Source: Homalodisca vitripennis (taxonomy: Eukaryota; Arthropoda; Insecta; Hemiptera; Cicadellidae). Taken from it: a DNA stretch of 64,000 nucleotides. Below the pieces are notes generated by a model. The model was given only the letters and a program-made list of their open reading frames with translations. It was not told where the DNA came from and did no database searches. A program made the position numbers and the translations under genes. The DNA lies in NCBI RefSeq assembly GCF_021130785.1, contig NC_060214.1:109385001-109449000 (forward strand), in the 5' to 3' direction. Shown one piece after another: positions 46,364 to 59,761 of the stretch. Positions within the stretch are counted from its first letter, which is position 1; each line of letters begins with the position of its first letter.

Positions 46364-46709
46364 TTAGTGCATACAGGGACCACAAATAAGGCTATCAAGA
46401 TATTCCTCTTGCTCATACTGGTGGTATAATGTTTTTTTCTGCTTTTGGATTCTTTTTTTTAGATTTTTTCCACGGCTTTCTTGAATTAGGAGTTTACAAA
46501 GTGCTTCACTGTTCGCACACCATTAATACCCAGGTTTGATCTCTGGTTTATTCCGAACCACAAATTTAACTGTTTTTCCTTTTTTAAATACACCGCAGCA
46601 TAAATGCAATTATATTGAAGGCTTCTTTCGTAGAAAAGTTTAAAGCTTTCAACCAAATTACATTGTTCAGCGAGTCGTTTGTGCTTTGAGGAGCGCAAGT
46701 GAAGGTCAT
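46364..46709 (-). pseudogene. Mutator-like transposon protein, C-terminal relic 2
   Basis: The minus strand reads CAPQSTNDSLNNVIWLKAL. After frame shifts it continues VFKKGKTVKFVVRNKPEIKP, then ESRGKNLKKRIQKQKK and ends LICGPCMH with a stop at 46364. The QNxNESLNxVIW motif, a lysine/arginine-rich tail and a terminal YG(A/P)GMH-like end are the C-terminal signature of the same protein family as the relic at 26.6-26.9 kb. At least two frame breaks and an internal stop. The sequence is diverged from the 26.6 kb relic, so these are independent old insertions. Confidence 0.6.
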
Positions 46710-47518
46710 TTTAATACAGGGTATAGATGAAACAGAACAAAATTGTTTTACGTTTTATAGAACTTCACGATCAAAGTGAGTATGATTGATAATGTAAGTA
46801 TAATAATGAATGCGCATTTCCAATAAGCAGTTTATATAGAGTTGCAGGAGAGTTAGAAAATCATAGGAGTTGAAATCGAATGCAGGCTTTTTCAAATATT
46901 ATATTTCTGTAGAATGTAAGTGTTTCTCTGCAATATACTAGGTATCAAAATAAAGAAGATATTCTTCAGATTAGTAAAACAATATTTCACATTTTTCAAG
47001 CGACTTGTCAACCGCTCGCCTTAAGATATTGAAAGAAGAGGTTTAAACATATTTTCTTAGAAACACTTTGTTATGATCGTTAGCAGCGATTAACATTTTT
47101 TATGGCATTATTCAATATCATAATAGATGTAAAAGTGATGATATTATTTTTACCACTATTATTAGTCAGCAGGAATAATAAATAATAAAATGCATTAGAT
47201 TCAACATCAAGGCTATTGGCTCTCTAAGCTTTTAAAGATATAATATATCTATAATAAAAATTTGAAAAGATATAATCAAATTAAGTATTTTATTTTCATA
47301 ATGATGATAACCATAGATGAAAAAACACAGTATATTTGAAGGATTATTTCCATTAGTAGAACAGTAATGTTTTTGTCGTGTCTAATTTATGACTAAGGTA
47401 CTGTTTATATCAGTATATATTGTATTTACTTCGCACTGTAAACTATTTTGCGTGAAAAGGTTTAACGAGTAACACGTAAAGAGTAAAGCAGACTGATAAA
47501 CAATAGAAACAGTAAAGA
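46710..47518. other. AT-rich stretch, nothing recognised
   Basis: A short TACAGGGTATAGATGAAAC near 46717 recalls mariner ends, but there is no partner. No gene seen. Confidence 0.5.
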
Positions 47519-50500
47519 AAATGCTGAGCACACAAGATTTATTACGTAACGATTGTGCCAGCTCAATCTCCGTCACTTGTATTTTTACTACCAGCATTAG
47601 TCCCTTGTTAAAAGTGGAGGAGCTTTGTAAATGTCCACCTAAGGTACAGTGTACAAGATGCTGACAGCACAAGACTGATTACAGACTATTTGCGCCAAGT
47701 CAATCTACGTCACAAGTACAACATTTGCTACCAGCATTAGTCCCCTTTGTTACAGATGGAGGAGCTTTGTAAATGTCCATCTAAGGCACAGTGTAGAAAA
47801 CAATGCTGACAGCACAAGACTGATTTACATACTAACTTGTGCCCAGGGCAATCTATGTCACTGGTACACATAATTGCTTAACCCAGCATTAGTCCCCTTG
47901 TTACTGATGGAGGAGCTTTGTAAATGTCCATCTCTAAGGCACAGTGTACAATGCTGGACAGCACAAGACTGATTACATACTACTTGTGCCAGGGCAATAT
48001 ATGTCACTGGTAACAACATTTGCTACCAGCATTAGTCCTCTTTGTTACTGATGGAGGAGCTTTGTAAATGTCCATCTAAGGCACAAGTGAAGGGAAATGC
48101 TGACAGCACAAGACTGAGTTAGCATACTACTATTGAGCCAGGGCAAGTCTATTCTCTACATAGTCACTGGTTACACATTTGCTACCAGCAATTAGTCCCC
48201 ACCCTAGTTACTGATGGATGAGCTTTGTAAATGTCCATCTAAGGCACAGTGTACAATGCTCTGACAGCACAAAGACTGATTACATACTACTATGGTTGCC
48301 AGGGCAATCTATGTCACTGGTACACATTTGCGAACCAGCATTAGTCCCTTGTTACTGATGGGAGGAGCTTTGTAAATGTCCATACTAAGGCACACAGTGT
48401 ACAATGCTGACAGCACAAGACTGATTACATACTACTTGTGTGCCAGGGCAATCTATGTCACTGGTACACATTTTGCTACCAGCATTAGTCCCATGTTACT
48501 GATAGAGGAGGAGCTTTGTAAATGTCCATCTAAGGCACCAGTGTACAATGCTGACAGCACAAGACTGATTACATACTACATTGTGCCAGGGCAATCTATG
48601 TCACATGTGGTACACATTTGCTACCAGCATTAGTCCCTTGTTACTGATGGAGGAGCTATTGTAAATGTCCATCTAAGGCACAGTGTACAATGCTGACAGC
48701 ACAAGACTGATTACATACTAAAAAAAAAAAAACTTGTGCCAGGGCAATCTATGTCACTGGTACACATTTGCTACCAGCATTAGTCTCCTTGTTACTGATG
48801 GAGGAGCTTTGTAAATGTCCAATCTAAGGCACAGTGTACAATGCTAGACAGCACAAGACAGATTACATACTACACTTGAGAGCCAGGGCAATCTATGTCA
48901 CTGGTACACATTTGCTACCAGCATTAGTCCCTTGTTACTGATGGAGGAGCTTTGTAAATGTCCATCTAAGGCACAGTGTACAATGCTGACAGCACAAGAC
49001 TGATTACATATACTACTTGTGCCAGGGCAATCTATGTCACTGGTACACATTTGCTACCAGCATTAGTCCCCTTGTTACTGATGGAGGAGCTTTTTGTAAA
49101 TGTCCATCTAAGGCACAGTGTACAATGCTGACTAGCACAAGACTGATCTAACATACTACTTGTGCCAGGGCAATCTATGTCACTGGTACACATTTGCTAC
49201 CAGCATTAGTCCCTTGTTACTGAATGGAGGACAGCTTTGTAAATGTCCATCTAAGGCACAGTGGTAGTGTACAATGCTGACAGCACAAGACTGATAACAT
49301 ACTACCTTGTGCCAGGGCAATCTAATGTCACTGGTACACATTTGCTACCAGCAATTAGTCCCTTGTTTACTTACTGATGGAGGAGCTTTGTAAATGTCCA
49401 TCTAAGGCACAGTGTACAATGCTGACAGCACAAGACTGATTACATACTACTTGTGGCCAAGGGCAATCTATGTCACTGGTACACATTTGCTACCATAGCA
49501 TTAGTCCCTTGTTACTGATGGAGGAGCTTTTGTAAATGTCCATCTAAGGCACAGTGTACAATGCTGACAGCACAATGACAGATTACATACTACTTGTGCC
49601 AGGGCAATCTATGTCACTAGGTACACATTTGCTCACCATCAATTAGTCCCCTTGTTAACAGATGGAGGAGCTTTGTAAATGTCCCATCTAAGGCACAGTG
49701 TACAATGCTGACAGCTACAAGACTGATTACATACTACTTGTGCCAGGGCAATCTATGATCACTGTCACTGGTACACATTTGCTACCAGCATTAGTCCCTT
49801 GTTAACTGATGGAGGAGCTTTATGTAAAATGTCCCATCTAAGAGGCACAGTGTACAATGCTGACAGCACAAGACTGATTACATACTCAGTTGCAACTTGT
49901 GCCAGGGCAATCTATGTCACTGGTACACATTTGCTACCAGCATTAGTCCCTTGTTACTGATGGAGGAGCTTGTAAATGTCCATCTCAAAGGCACAGTGTA
50001 CAATGCTGACAGCACAAGACTGATTACATACTACTTGTGCCAGGGCAATCTATGTCACTGGTACACAAATTTTGCTACCAGCATTAGTCCCTTGTTACTG
50101 ATGGAGGAGCTTTGTAAAATGTCCATCTAAGGCACAGTGTACCAATGCTGACTAGCACAAGACTGATTACATACTACTTGTGCGCCAGGCAATCTATGTC
50201 ACTGGTACACATTTGCTACCCAGCATTATTCCCCTTGTTACTGATGGAGGAGCTATTGTAAATGTCCAATCTAAAGGCACAGTGTACAATGCTGACAGCA
50301 CAAGACTGATTACATACTACTTGTGCCAGGGCAATCTATGTCACTGGTACACATTTGCTACCAGCATTTAGTCCCTTGTTACTGATGGAGAGGTAGCTTT
50401 GTAAATGTCCATCTAAGGCACAGTGTACAATGCTGACAGCACAAGAACTGATTACATACTACTTGTGCCATGGGCAATCTATGTCACTGGTACACATTTT

Positions 50501-53500
50501 GCTACCAGCATTAGTCCTTGTTACTGATGGAGGAGCTTTGTAAATGTCCATCCTAATTCCCCCCCCGCACAGTGTACAATGCTGACAGGCACAAGACTGA
50601 TTACATACTACTTGTGCCAGGGCAATCTATGTCACTGGTACAACATTTGCTACCAGCATTAGTCCCCTTGTTACTGATGGAGGAGCTTTGTAAATGTCCA
50701 TCTAAGGCACAGTGTAACCAGATGCTGACAGCACAAGACTGATTACATAACTACTTGTGCCAGGCAATCTATGTCACTGGTACACATTTGCTACCAGCAT
50801 TAGTCCCTTGTTACTGATGGAGGAGCTTTGTAAATGTCCCATCTAAGGCACAGTGTACAATGCTGACAGCACAAGACTGATTACATACTACTAGTGCCAG
50901 GGCAATCTATGTCACTGGGTACACATTTGCTAACCAGCATTAGATCCCTTGTTACTGATGGAGGAGCTTGTAAAATGTCCATCTAAGTGCACAGTGTACA
51001 ATGCTGACAGCACAAGACTGATTACATACTACTTGTGCCATGGCAATCTATGTCACTGGTACACATTTGTCTACCAGCATTAGTCCCTGTTACTGATGGA
51101 GGAGCTTTGTAAATGTCCATCTAAGGCACAGTGTACAATGCTGACAGCACAAGACTGATTACATACTACTTGTGCCAGGGCAATCTATGTCACTGGTACA
51201 CATTTGCTACCAGCATTAGTCCCTTGTTACTGATGGAGGAGCTTTGTAAATGTCCCATCTAAGGCACAGTGTACAATGCTGACAGCACAAGACTGATTAC
51301 ATACTACTTGTGCCAGGGCAATCTATGTCACTGGTACACATTTGCTTCAACCAGCATTAGTCCCTTGTTACTGAATGGAGGAGCTTTGGTAAATGTCCAT
51401 GCTAAAGGCACAGTGTATACAATGCCTGACAGACAGCACAAGACTGATTACATACACTTGTGCCAGGGCAATCTATGTCACTGGTACACATTGCTACAGC
51501 ATTAGTCCCTTGTTACTGATGGAGGAGCTTTGTAAAATTTCCCATCTCAGGCATAGAGGGGCAGTGTACAATGCTGACAGCACAAGACTGAATTACATAC
51601 TACTTGTGCCAGGGCAATCTATGTCACTGGTACACATTTGCTACCAGCATTAGTCCCACTTGTTACTGACGGAGGAGCTTTGTAAATGTCCATCTAAGGC
51701 ACAGAGTACAATGCTGACAGCACAAGACTGCTGATTACATACTACTTGTGCCAGGGCAATCTATGTCACTGGTACACATTTGCTACCAGCATTAGTCCCT
51801 TGTTACTGATGGAGGAGCTTTGTAAATGTCCCATCTAAGGCACAGTGGTACAATGCTTGACAGCACAAGACTGATATACATACTACTTGTGCACAGGGCA
51901 ATCTATGTCACTGGTACACATTTTGCTACCAGCATTAGTCCCTTGTTACTGATGGAGGAGCTTTGTAAATGTCCATCTAAGGCACAGTGTACAATGGCTA
52001 CGACAGCACAAGACTGATTACATACTACACTTGTGCCAGTGGCAATCTATTCACTGGTACACATTTGCTACCAGCATTAGTCCCTTGTTACTGATGGAGG
52101 AGCTTTGTAAAATGTCCATCTAAGGCACAGTGTACAATGCTGACAGCACAAGACTGATTACATACTACTTGTGCCAGGGGGGCAAAAAATCTATGTCACT
52201 GGTACACATTTGCTACCAGCATTAGTCCCTTGTTACTGATGGAGGAGCTTTGTAAATGTCCATCTAAGGCACATGTGTACCATGCTGACAGCACAAGACT
52301 GATTACATACTACACTTGTTGCCAGGCGGGCCAATCTATGTCACTGGTACACATTTGCTACCAGCATTAGTCCCTTGTTACTGATGGAGGAGCTTTGTAA
52401 ATGTCCATCTAAGGTGCACAGTGTACAATGCTGACAGCACAAGACTGATTACATACTACTTGTGCCAGGGCAATCTATGTCACTGGTACACTATTTGCTA
52501 CCAGCATTAGTCCCTTGTTACTGATGGAGGAGCTTTGTAAATGTCCATCTAAGGCACAGTGTACAATGCTGACAGCACAAGACTGATTACATACTACTTG
52601 TGCCAGGGCAATCTATGTCACTGGTACACATTATGCCTACCACGCATTAGTCCCTTGTTACAGAATGGAGGAGCTTTGTAAATTCCATCTAAGGCACAGT
52701 GTACAATGCTGACAGCACAAGACTGATTACATACTACTTGTGCCAGGGCAATCTATGTCACTGGTAAACATTTGCTACCAGCATTAGTCCAAACTTGTTT
52801 ACTGATGGAGGAGCTTTAGTAAATGTCCATCTAAGGCACAGTGTACAATGCTGACAGCACAAGACTGATTACATACTACTTGTGCCAGGGCAATCTATGT
52901 CCACTGGTACACATTTGCTACCAGCATTAGTCCCTTGTTACTGATGGAGGAGCTTTGTAAATGTCCATCCCTCAAGGCACAGTGTACAATGCTGACAGCA
53001 CAAGTACTGATTACATACTACTTGTGCCAGGGCAATCTAATGTCACTGGTACACATTTGCTACCAGCATTAGTCCCTTGTTACTGATGGAGGAGCTTTTG
53101 TAAATGTCCATCTTAAGGCACAGTGTACAATGCTGACAGCACATAAACTGATATACATACTACTTGTGCCAGGCAAATCTATGGTCACTGGTACACATTT
53201 GCTACCAGCAAATAGTCCCTTGTTACTGATGGAGGGAGTCTTTGTAAATGTCCCATCTAAGGCACAGTGTACAATGCTGACAGCACAAGACTGATTATAT
53301 ACTACTTGTGCCAGGGCAATCTATGTCACTGTACACATTTGCTACCAGCATTAGTCCCTTGTTACTGATGGAGGAGCTTTGTAAAATGTCCATTCTAAGG
53401 CACATGTACAATGCTGACAGCACAAGACTGATTACATACTACTTGTGCCAGGGGCAATCTATGTCACTGGTACACACTATTTGCTACCAGCATTAAGTCC

Positions 53501-55350
53501 CTTGTTACTGATGGAGGAGCTTTGTAAATGTCCATCTAAAGGCACAGTGTACAATGCTGACAGCACAAGACTGATTACATACTACTTGTGCCAGGGCAAT
53601 CTATGTCACTGGTACACATTTGCTACCAGCATTAGTCCCCTTTGTTACTGATGGAGGGGCTTTGTAAATGTCCATCTAAGGCACAGTGTACAATGCTGAC
53701 AGCACAAGAACTGATTACATACTACTTTGTGCCAGGGCAATCTAAGTCACTGGTACTACATTTGCTACCAGCATTAGTCCCTTGTTACTGATGGTAGTAG
53801 GCTTTTGTAAATGTCCACCTAAGGTACAGAGTGTACAAGATGCTGACTGATTACATACTACTTGTGCCAGGGCAATCTAAGTCACTGGTACACATTTGCT
53901 ACCAGCATTAGTCCCTTGTTACTGATGGAGGAGCTTTGTAAATGTCCACCTAAGGTACAGTGTACAAGATGCTGACAGCACAAGACTGATTACATACTAC
54001 TTGTGCCAGGGCAATCTAAGTCACTGGTACACATTTGCTACCAGCATTAGTCCCTTGTTACTGATGGAGGAGCTTTGTAAATGTCCACCTAAGGTACAGT
54101 GTACAAGATGCTGACTGATTACATACTACTTGTGCCAGGGCAATCTAAGTCACTGGTACACATTTGCTACCAGCATTAGTCCCTTGTTACTGATGGAGGA
54201 ACTTTGTAAATGTCCACCTAAGGTACAGTGTACAAGATGCTGACTGATTACATACTACTTGTGCCAGGGCAATCTAAGTCACTGGTACACATTTGCTACC
54301 AGCATTAGTCCCTTGTTACTGATGGAGGAACTTTGTAAATGTCCACCTAAGGTACAGTGTACAAGATGCTGACTGATTACATACTACTTGTGCCAGGGCA
54401 ATCTATGTCACTGGTACACATTTGCTACCAGCATTAGTCCCTTGTTACTGATGGAGGAGTTTTGTAAATGTCCATCTAAGGCACATTGTACAAGATGCTG
54501 AGAGCACAAGACTCATAGCAGACTACTTGTGCCAGGGCAATGTACGTCACTGGTACACATTTACTACCAGCAAGTCCCTTGTCACAAATGGAGGAGCTTT
54601 GTAAATGTCCACCTAAGATACAGTGTAAAAGATGCTTAGAGCACAAGACTGATTGCAGACTACTTGTGACAGGGCAATGTACGACACTGCTACACATTTG
54701 CTACCAGCATTAGTCCCTTGTCACAAGTAGAGCAGCTTTGTAAATGTCTACCTAAGGCACAGTGTACAAGATGCTGACAGCACAAGACTGATTACATACT
54801 ACTTGTGCCAGGGCAATCTACTTGACTGGTACACATTTGCTACCAGCATTAGTCCTTTGTTTCTGAATGGAGGAGCTTTGTAAATGTCCACCTAAGATAC
54901 AGTGTAAAAGATGCTTAGAGCACAAGACTGATTGCATACTACTTGTGCCAGGGCAATCTACTTGACTGGTACACATTTGCTACCAGCATTAGTCCTTTGT
55001 TTCTGAATGGAGGAGCTTTGTAAATGTCCACCTAAGATACAGTGTAAAAGATGCTTAGAGCACAAGACTGATTGCATACTACTTGTGCCAGGGCAATCTA
55101 CTTGACTGGTACACATTTGCTACCAGCATTAGTCCTTTGTTTCTGAATGGAGGAGCTTTGTAAATGTCCACCTAAGATACAGTGTACAAGATGCTTAGAG
55201 CACAAGACTGATTGCAGACTACTTGTGACAGGGCAATCTACGTGACTGTTACACATTTACTACCAGCATTAGTCCCTTGTCACAAATGGAGGAGCTTTGT
55301 AAATGTCCACCTCAGGTACAGTGTAAAAGATGTTGGACACACATGACTTA
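47519..55350. repeat. ~137-bp satellite array, about 56 units
   Basis: Consensus unit runs from GTACAATGCTGACAGCACAA through TGCCAGGGCAATCTATGTCA, CATTTGCTACCAGCATTAGT and GATGGAGGAGCTTTGTAAAT to CATCTAAGGCACAGT, about 137 bp and roughly 44% GC against an AT-rich background. Units at both edges (47519-47700, 53830-55350) differ by substitutions, as expected from less homogenisation. From about 47.7 to 53.8 kb copies are almost identical apart from scattered small indels. Several right-edge units lack 10 bp (GCTGACTGATT instead of the longer form) and the last ones are 140 bp. All frames inside are chance; 137 is not a multiple of three. Confidence 0.98.
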
Positions 55351-56507
55351 TTTTCTAGTATTTGTAGTAGCACAAATGTTATATATTACTATTAAATGCT
55401 TTTTCAAGTATAAGCATGGCAGAGTATTAATTTCCTCATTAACTGAAAAAGGCTGGAAAAATATCAAGGTTTATCTTCTAATTACTATGAAAATTTGAAT
55501 GGGAGCGGATATATCTTGTTTTTAATTTAATGTGTTAATTAATTTACTAATCCACGTTTTATTAAATAACACGTGAGAGAAAATATTATTTTAAGTAAAA
55601 ATGTTGGGAGGGTGCAAAATTAAATTTTTTTTTTATTTTCAGAATTTTAAGATTTCCAAAATATACAGATATTTTAGCTCTGATAATTCAATAGTAAACA
55701 GTGATTTTTTTATTAGAATATAAAACAACGTTAGCAGCTAAGATAATCCTCAGTGGAAAAATTTTAATAATTTCATGAAAGGATAAAATCTTCATCTGAG
55801 TGAGAAGATATGGAATACAATAAGCCACAAGAGTATCTTCTTTACCATCCAGGTGGAAAATTATCACAACGGAGTAGAACATTTGCCGAATAATGCTGTG
55901 AAGCATTGTAATTCCCTACATTCCCCGCAGACTATTAGTATAGGACCCGTAATGAGATTTTTAACCTTTAACCTTTTCTCTAACGATCCCAGTCGTGCTT
56001 TACCTTAGGAATTATCGCTGTTTGGGTCGTTCTTTGTTTGCTGAAGAAAGACCATTGTTACCATTAAAGCGTAGCAAGATTAAGTGGATTTTTGCGGACG
56101 TATGTCCTTTCTTTGTAAAACAAATTCTTATCAAAGGATGGTCGCACAAAGTTGATGAGTTTCTAATAGTTGTACAACACGATAAACTATTAAGTGAAAA
56201 TAGCAAATGACTTTGAAATTAATTGTAGTCGCAGTTATATCATGTTGTATTTTTCCTTGAAGGCCTGCACCTGTCACGATGCAAGTAAAATTAATTTTGC
56301 TAAATAATTCTAGGTTATTAAAATTGCATGAAAGTTCTTAGAAAATGAAAAAGATTCTGTCTCGGAGAATGAATAGCTGACATTAATTACTCAACTTTGT
56401 CAAATGATACTGTCAAGAATTGTAATTCTGTGTAATGTTCATTTCAGAAGATTATTGGTGAGATTTACGGCAAAGTTTTGTTGCAGATGAAAGATATATT
56501 TATATAC

Positions 56508-56512
<5 letters not shown>
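55351..56512. other. Intergenic with weak 71-codon frame
   Basis: A plus frame at 55995-56210 (RSKIKWIFADVCPFFVKQIL) and an overlapping minus frame at 56012-56206 cover a slightly GC-richer block. Neither has a recognised family, and they cannot both be real. The rest is AT-rich. Confidence 0.45.
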
Positions 56513-56552
<40 letters not shown>

Positions 56553-56579
56553 CGCGCGCGCGAGTGCGTGTGTGTGTGT
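56513..56579. repeat. (TG)n/(CG)n alternating tract
   Basis: Alternating pyrimidine-purine tract of TG with CG runs (TGCGCGCGTGTGTGCGCGCG). Strong Z-DNA-forming pattern and a probable polymorphic microsatellite. Confidence 0.97.
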
Positions 56580-58405
56580 TGAAAATATATCCGAATGTTT
56601 GTAAGATTTTTATAGATACACTGTTAGTCTGCTGTGATCAAACCAAACAATAAGATTATGTATAACCTCTATGCCGGGTGCAATATTGCAATTAATCAAG
56701 TGCAACCATTAAATAATAATTGTTAAATTGGTACATATTTATATCAGCCGAGCACTCTATTATACGTTTTTACTATTTCATGTATAGCTATTTTCGTATT
56801 GAAGACAGAGACGATTTTGAAATACTACTTACACATTACTTTTAAATATATTTTTGATACTGGCTGAGCGCCAGCAAAGCCAGTACACTGTAAGCCGCTA
56901 AATGTCTTCTCTGCCAGTATTCCCGCAGGATATCTAAGCACGAACTAAAATTAAGCTATAGACTTGAGATTATAGATGAACCTTCTCTTTTATATACGTT
57001 TTATTTTTATACGTTAAACTTAATAATGATGCATTTTCTTCCCCGGGATGTGACAAGGCGTTAGTAGATTTAACAGTCCTCAAGATATTTCGAGTACAAA
57101 GATATTTTACCATTAATCAGGAAATTGAAAACATTCCCATCCTGTCTGTTTGTCTGTCATAAGTATGATAATTTAAGAACGAATTGAGCTTTAGATTTTA
57201 TATTTCGCAAGAAAATTCATTTCTACATCAAAATTTCGAATCCCACGTCCCTTCATGGTGATTGGCTGAGCATAGTAAAACCTAACTCTCCACAAAATAT
57301 ATTGAGAATGATTTGAGTTATAGACTTTCTTATTTTACATAGACACGATTATGATCAACGTTGGTGCAACTTAGGAAGCAGCCCTCGTGGCATGATAACA
57401 ACCAAAGTACTGTAATCTTCGGAGATAATTACGAGTAGGTCAAAACAGCCTTATAACGATATCTTTGGGAAATGATATAAGAAAAGAAATGCGAGCCGTT
57501 TACGCGATACTTGCCTAAGGCCCTGTGTTGTTTTATAAAACATTTTTATACAAAGAAGTGGCTCCTATATATTTGTTATTCATAAAATATTAATTGACAT
57601 GTTCCTGTAAGTATAAAAGTTCCGATTTCGTTTACCCCACTCCTTCAGTTTTCTGGTAATGTATAAATGTTTTAAAACATTACTGGACCAAACTTGTCAG
57701 CTATTTTCAATAAACCGTTAGAACAGAAAAGTTTTAAAACCTTCACGTGTCGTGAAAGGGATTCATTAAAACGGCTACCACCTTGTAGCGGACTCAGTAA
57801 TTAAAAATCTCACGTCGCTTTAAAACGTTTATGAGTGTGAAGAGCACTTTTCGTTTCTTGTGACAGCTTAGTAACAAATTTAGAGAACATAGAATTAATG
57901 CTGGACTATCTAGTTAATAGAGGAACTAGTTTTTCTTAGTCAATCCACTGAATTTAGAGATTAATATATTTTATGGTCAATATAGGCTCTAATGGTGAGA
58001 AAACTTAAGTTATATATAGTTCTAACTAAAGAAGAGGAATTAAATATCATATTTAAGTATGATGTTAATATTACATTTGAACTATATTTTGGTAAATGAA
58101 AAGGATAATTGAGAACTATATATCACAAAATAAGTATGAGGTCATTATAAGAATGTTTTTATCTCAAAAAAGTTTATAAACTGTAAGCGTATCATCCATT
58201 GCAATACTACTAGCTGAGTTTCAAAAATATTAAACATGTTACAAAGAGGCTCATCTCAAGAGATAAAATCATATCTGCTCAAGAGGCAAGGATGAGAGGT
58301 AACAGTTAGAAAAAGGAGAGCTCCCTACGCTCGAGTGTCGCTTCCAATATACTCTTCCTGTACAGCTCAATGGCATGAAATTTTCTTTAATTATCCTTGT
58401 ATATA
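56580..58405. other. AT-rich non-genic stretch
   Basis: Contains a short hairpin, TACTGGCT at 56858-56865 paired with AGCCAGTA at 56878-56885. No gene, RNA gene or element end recognised otherwise. Confidence 0.5.
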
Positions 58406-59715
58406 CCGGGTGCTTCAAAAAATGTATACACACTTTGAACTTCCATAGAAAATTTATTTACCGTTCTACAAAGTAAAATTTCAGGAAATTAGAAAGCTTA
58501 AAGTCCAATGTAAATAACAAATGTTAATACTGTTCAAATTGGTGACCTGCAGCATCAACACAATTCCGAGTACGAGTCACCACTGATTCTGTACATCGTA
58601 TCAAAACGTCCAATGAGATTTCTCTACACACAGCTTGAATCTCATTCCAAAGAATGTCCAGGTTACGTGGTTTACGTTTGTACACCTCATCTTTTACTGT
58701 GCCCCATAAGAAGAAATCCAGTGGTCTAAGGTCTGGAGAGCGTGCTGGAAACTCGATTGGCCCCTGCGTCCTATCCACTGGCCCGGCAAATTTTGATCCA
58801 GGTGAGCTCGTACGTCCCTGTCATAGTGCGGTGGGGCACCATCTTGTTGAAAATAAAAATTATCATTACCGTATAATGCACGAATGGTAGGAAATATGGA
58901 ATCAGCAAGCATTGTTAAGTAATCAATACCAGTTACAGTACCTTCAAATCGAAAAGGTCCAATGAGTCCCCTTGAAGACAAACCGCACCACACATTTACA
59001 CCAGGCAAATTTACAGCTTTTTCAATTATAATGTGAGGATTGTCTTCAGCCCAGTAAACACAATTGTGCCTATTTACAGTTCCATTAAGTTTGAATTGGG
59101 CTTCATCCGACCAAATGATGCTACCCATAAATTCCGGTTCACGTATCACCATCTCCTGAACCCATTCACAAAATTGCAACCTTCGATCTGAATCGTCGTC
59201 ACTTAGCTGCTGCACCAGCCTTGGAATGTAAACACGATACTTGCCTCTCTTCAGAATGCGTAGCACGCTGCTAGCACTTTCACGTGCCCCTTGCCTTGAA
59301 GATTTGTGTAGGAGAGCGTTGAAACAGTTCCAGGACTGCCGTTGAAGACTCATCACTTGTAGCTGTTCGAGGTCGACCTGAATGACCTTTATGCACATCA
59401 CACACTGTTCCATGAACTTCGAATTTGTCTCATATGCGTGTAATTGTTAATCTTGAAGGTGGTTCTGTATCATGATCCCTTCTCCACTGTCTTTGAACTT
59501 CATTTACATTCTCAAACTTCCAGTACCACTTAATAACCTGCTTACGTTCTTCAAAACTCAAACGTACGTCCGCCATGTTGATATACAAATTCCAACTAAC
59601 AATATAACAAAGGGACGATTATGCTGTCACCTGGCGAAGAAATATAACATTAGCCTTGTAGAGCGGGAAAAACTACGATAGTTTAAAGTGCGTATACATT
59701 TTTTTGAAGCACCCA

Positions 59716-59716
<1 letters not shown>
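58406..59716 (-). mobile_element. Compact mariner element, 1311 bp
   Basis: TA on both sides (58404-58405, 59717-59718). Terminal repeats of about 30 bp read CCGGGTGCTTCAAAAAATGT (left) and CTGGGTGCTTCAAAAAAATG (right, reverse complement), continuing to CACTTTGAAC/GCACTTTAAAC. Size and layout match a complete mariner, with the transposase on the minus strand filling most of it. (TA)n follows the right end. Confidence 0.95.
58524..59576 (-). pseudogene. mariner transposase (DD41D), nearly complete
   Basis: ATG at 59576 starts MADVRLSFEERKQVIKWYWK. HTH region, then HSGRPRTATSDESSTAV, then the catalytic domain: IIWSDEAQFKLNGTVNRHNC (first Asp), YFQQDGAPPHYDRDV (second Asp), RSPDLRPLDFFLWG (third Asp), with 41 residues between second and third. 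The end is AAGHQFEQY and TAA at 58524, about 350 codons as expected. Lesions are an in-frame TGA at 59430-59432, a one-base shift near 59300 and a one-base deletion near 58765 just before the third Asp. Same DD41D class as the 42-43 kb copy but clearly a different lineage in sequence and TIRs. Inactive in this copy. Confidence 0.95.

Positions 59717-59761
<45 letters not shown>
59717..59761. repeat. (TA)n(TG)n at mariner right end
   Basis: Starts with the TA target duplication itself, so the element either inserted into a TA tract or the duplication expanded. Confidence 0.95.

Noticed and set aside
47382..55498. Many 60-96-codon frames repeating residues such as YNADSTRLITYYLCQG
   Set aside because: They are translations of the 137-bp satellite. 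The period is not a multiple of three and frames exist only where indels shift phase.
55995..56210. Overlapping 71- and 64-codon frames on opposite strands
   Set aside because: No family match or gene signals; kept only as a note within the intergenic entry.
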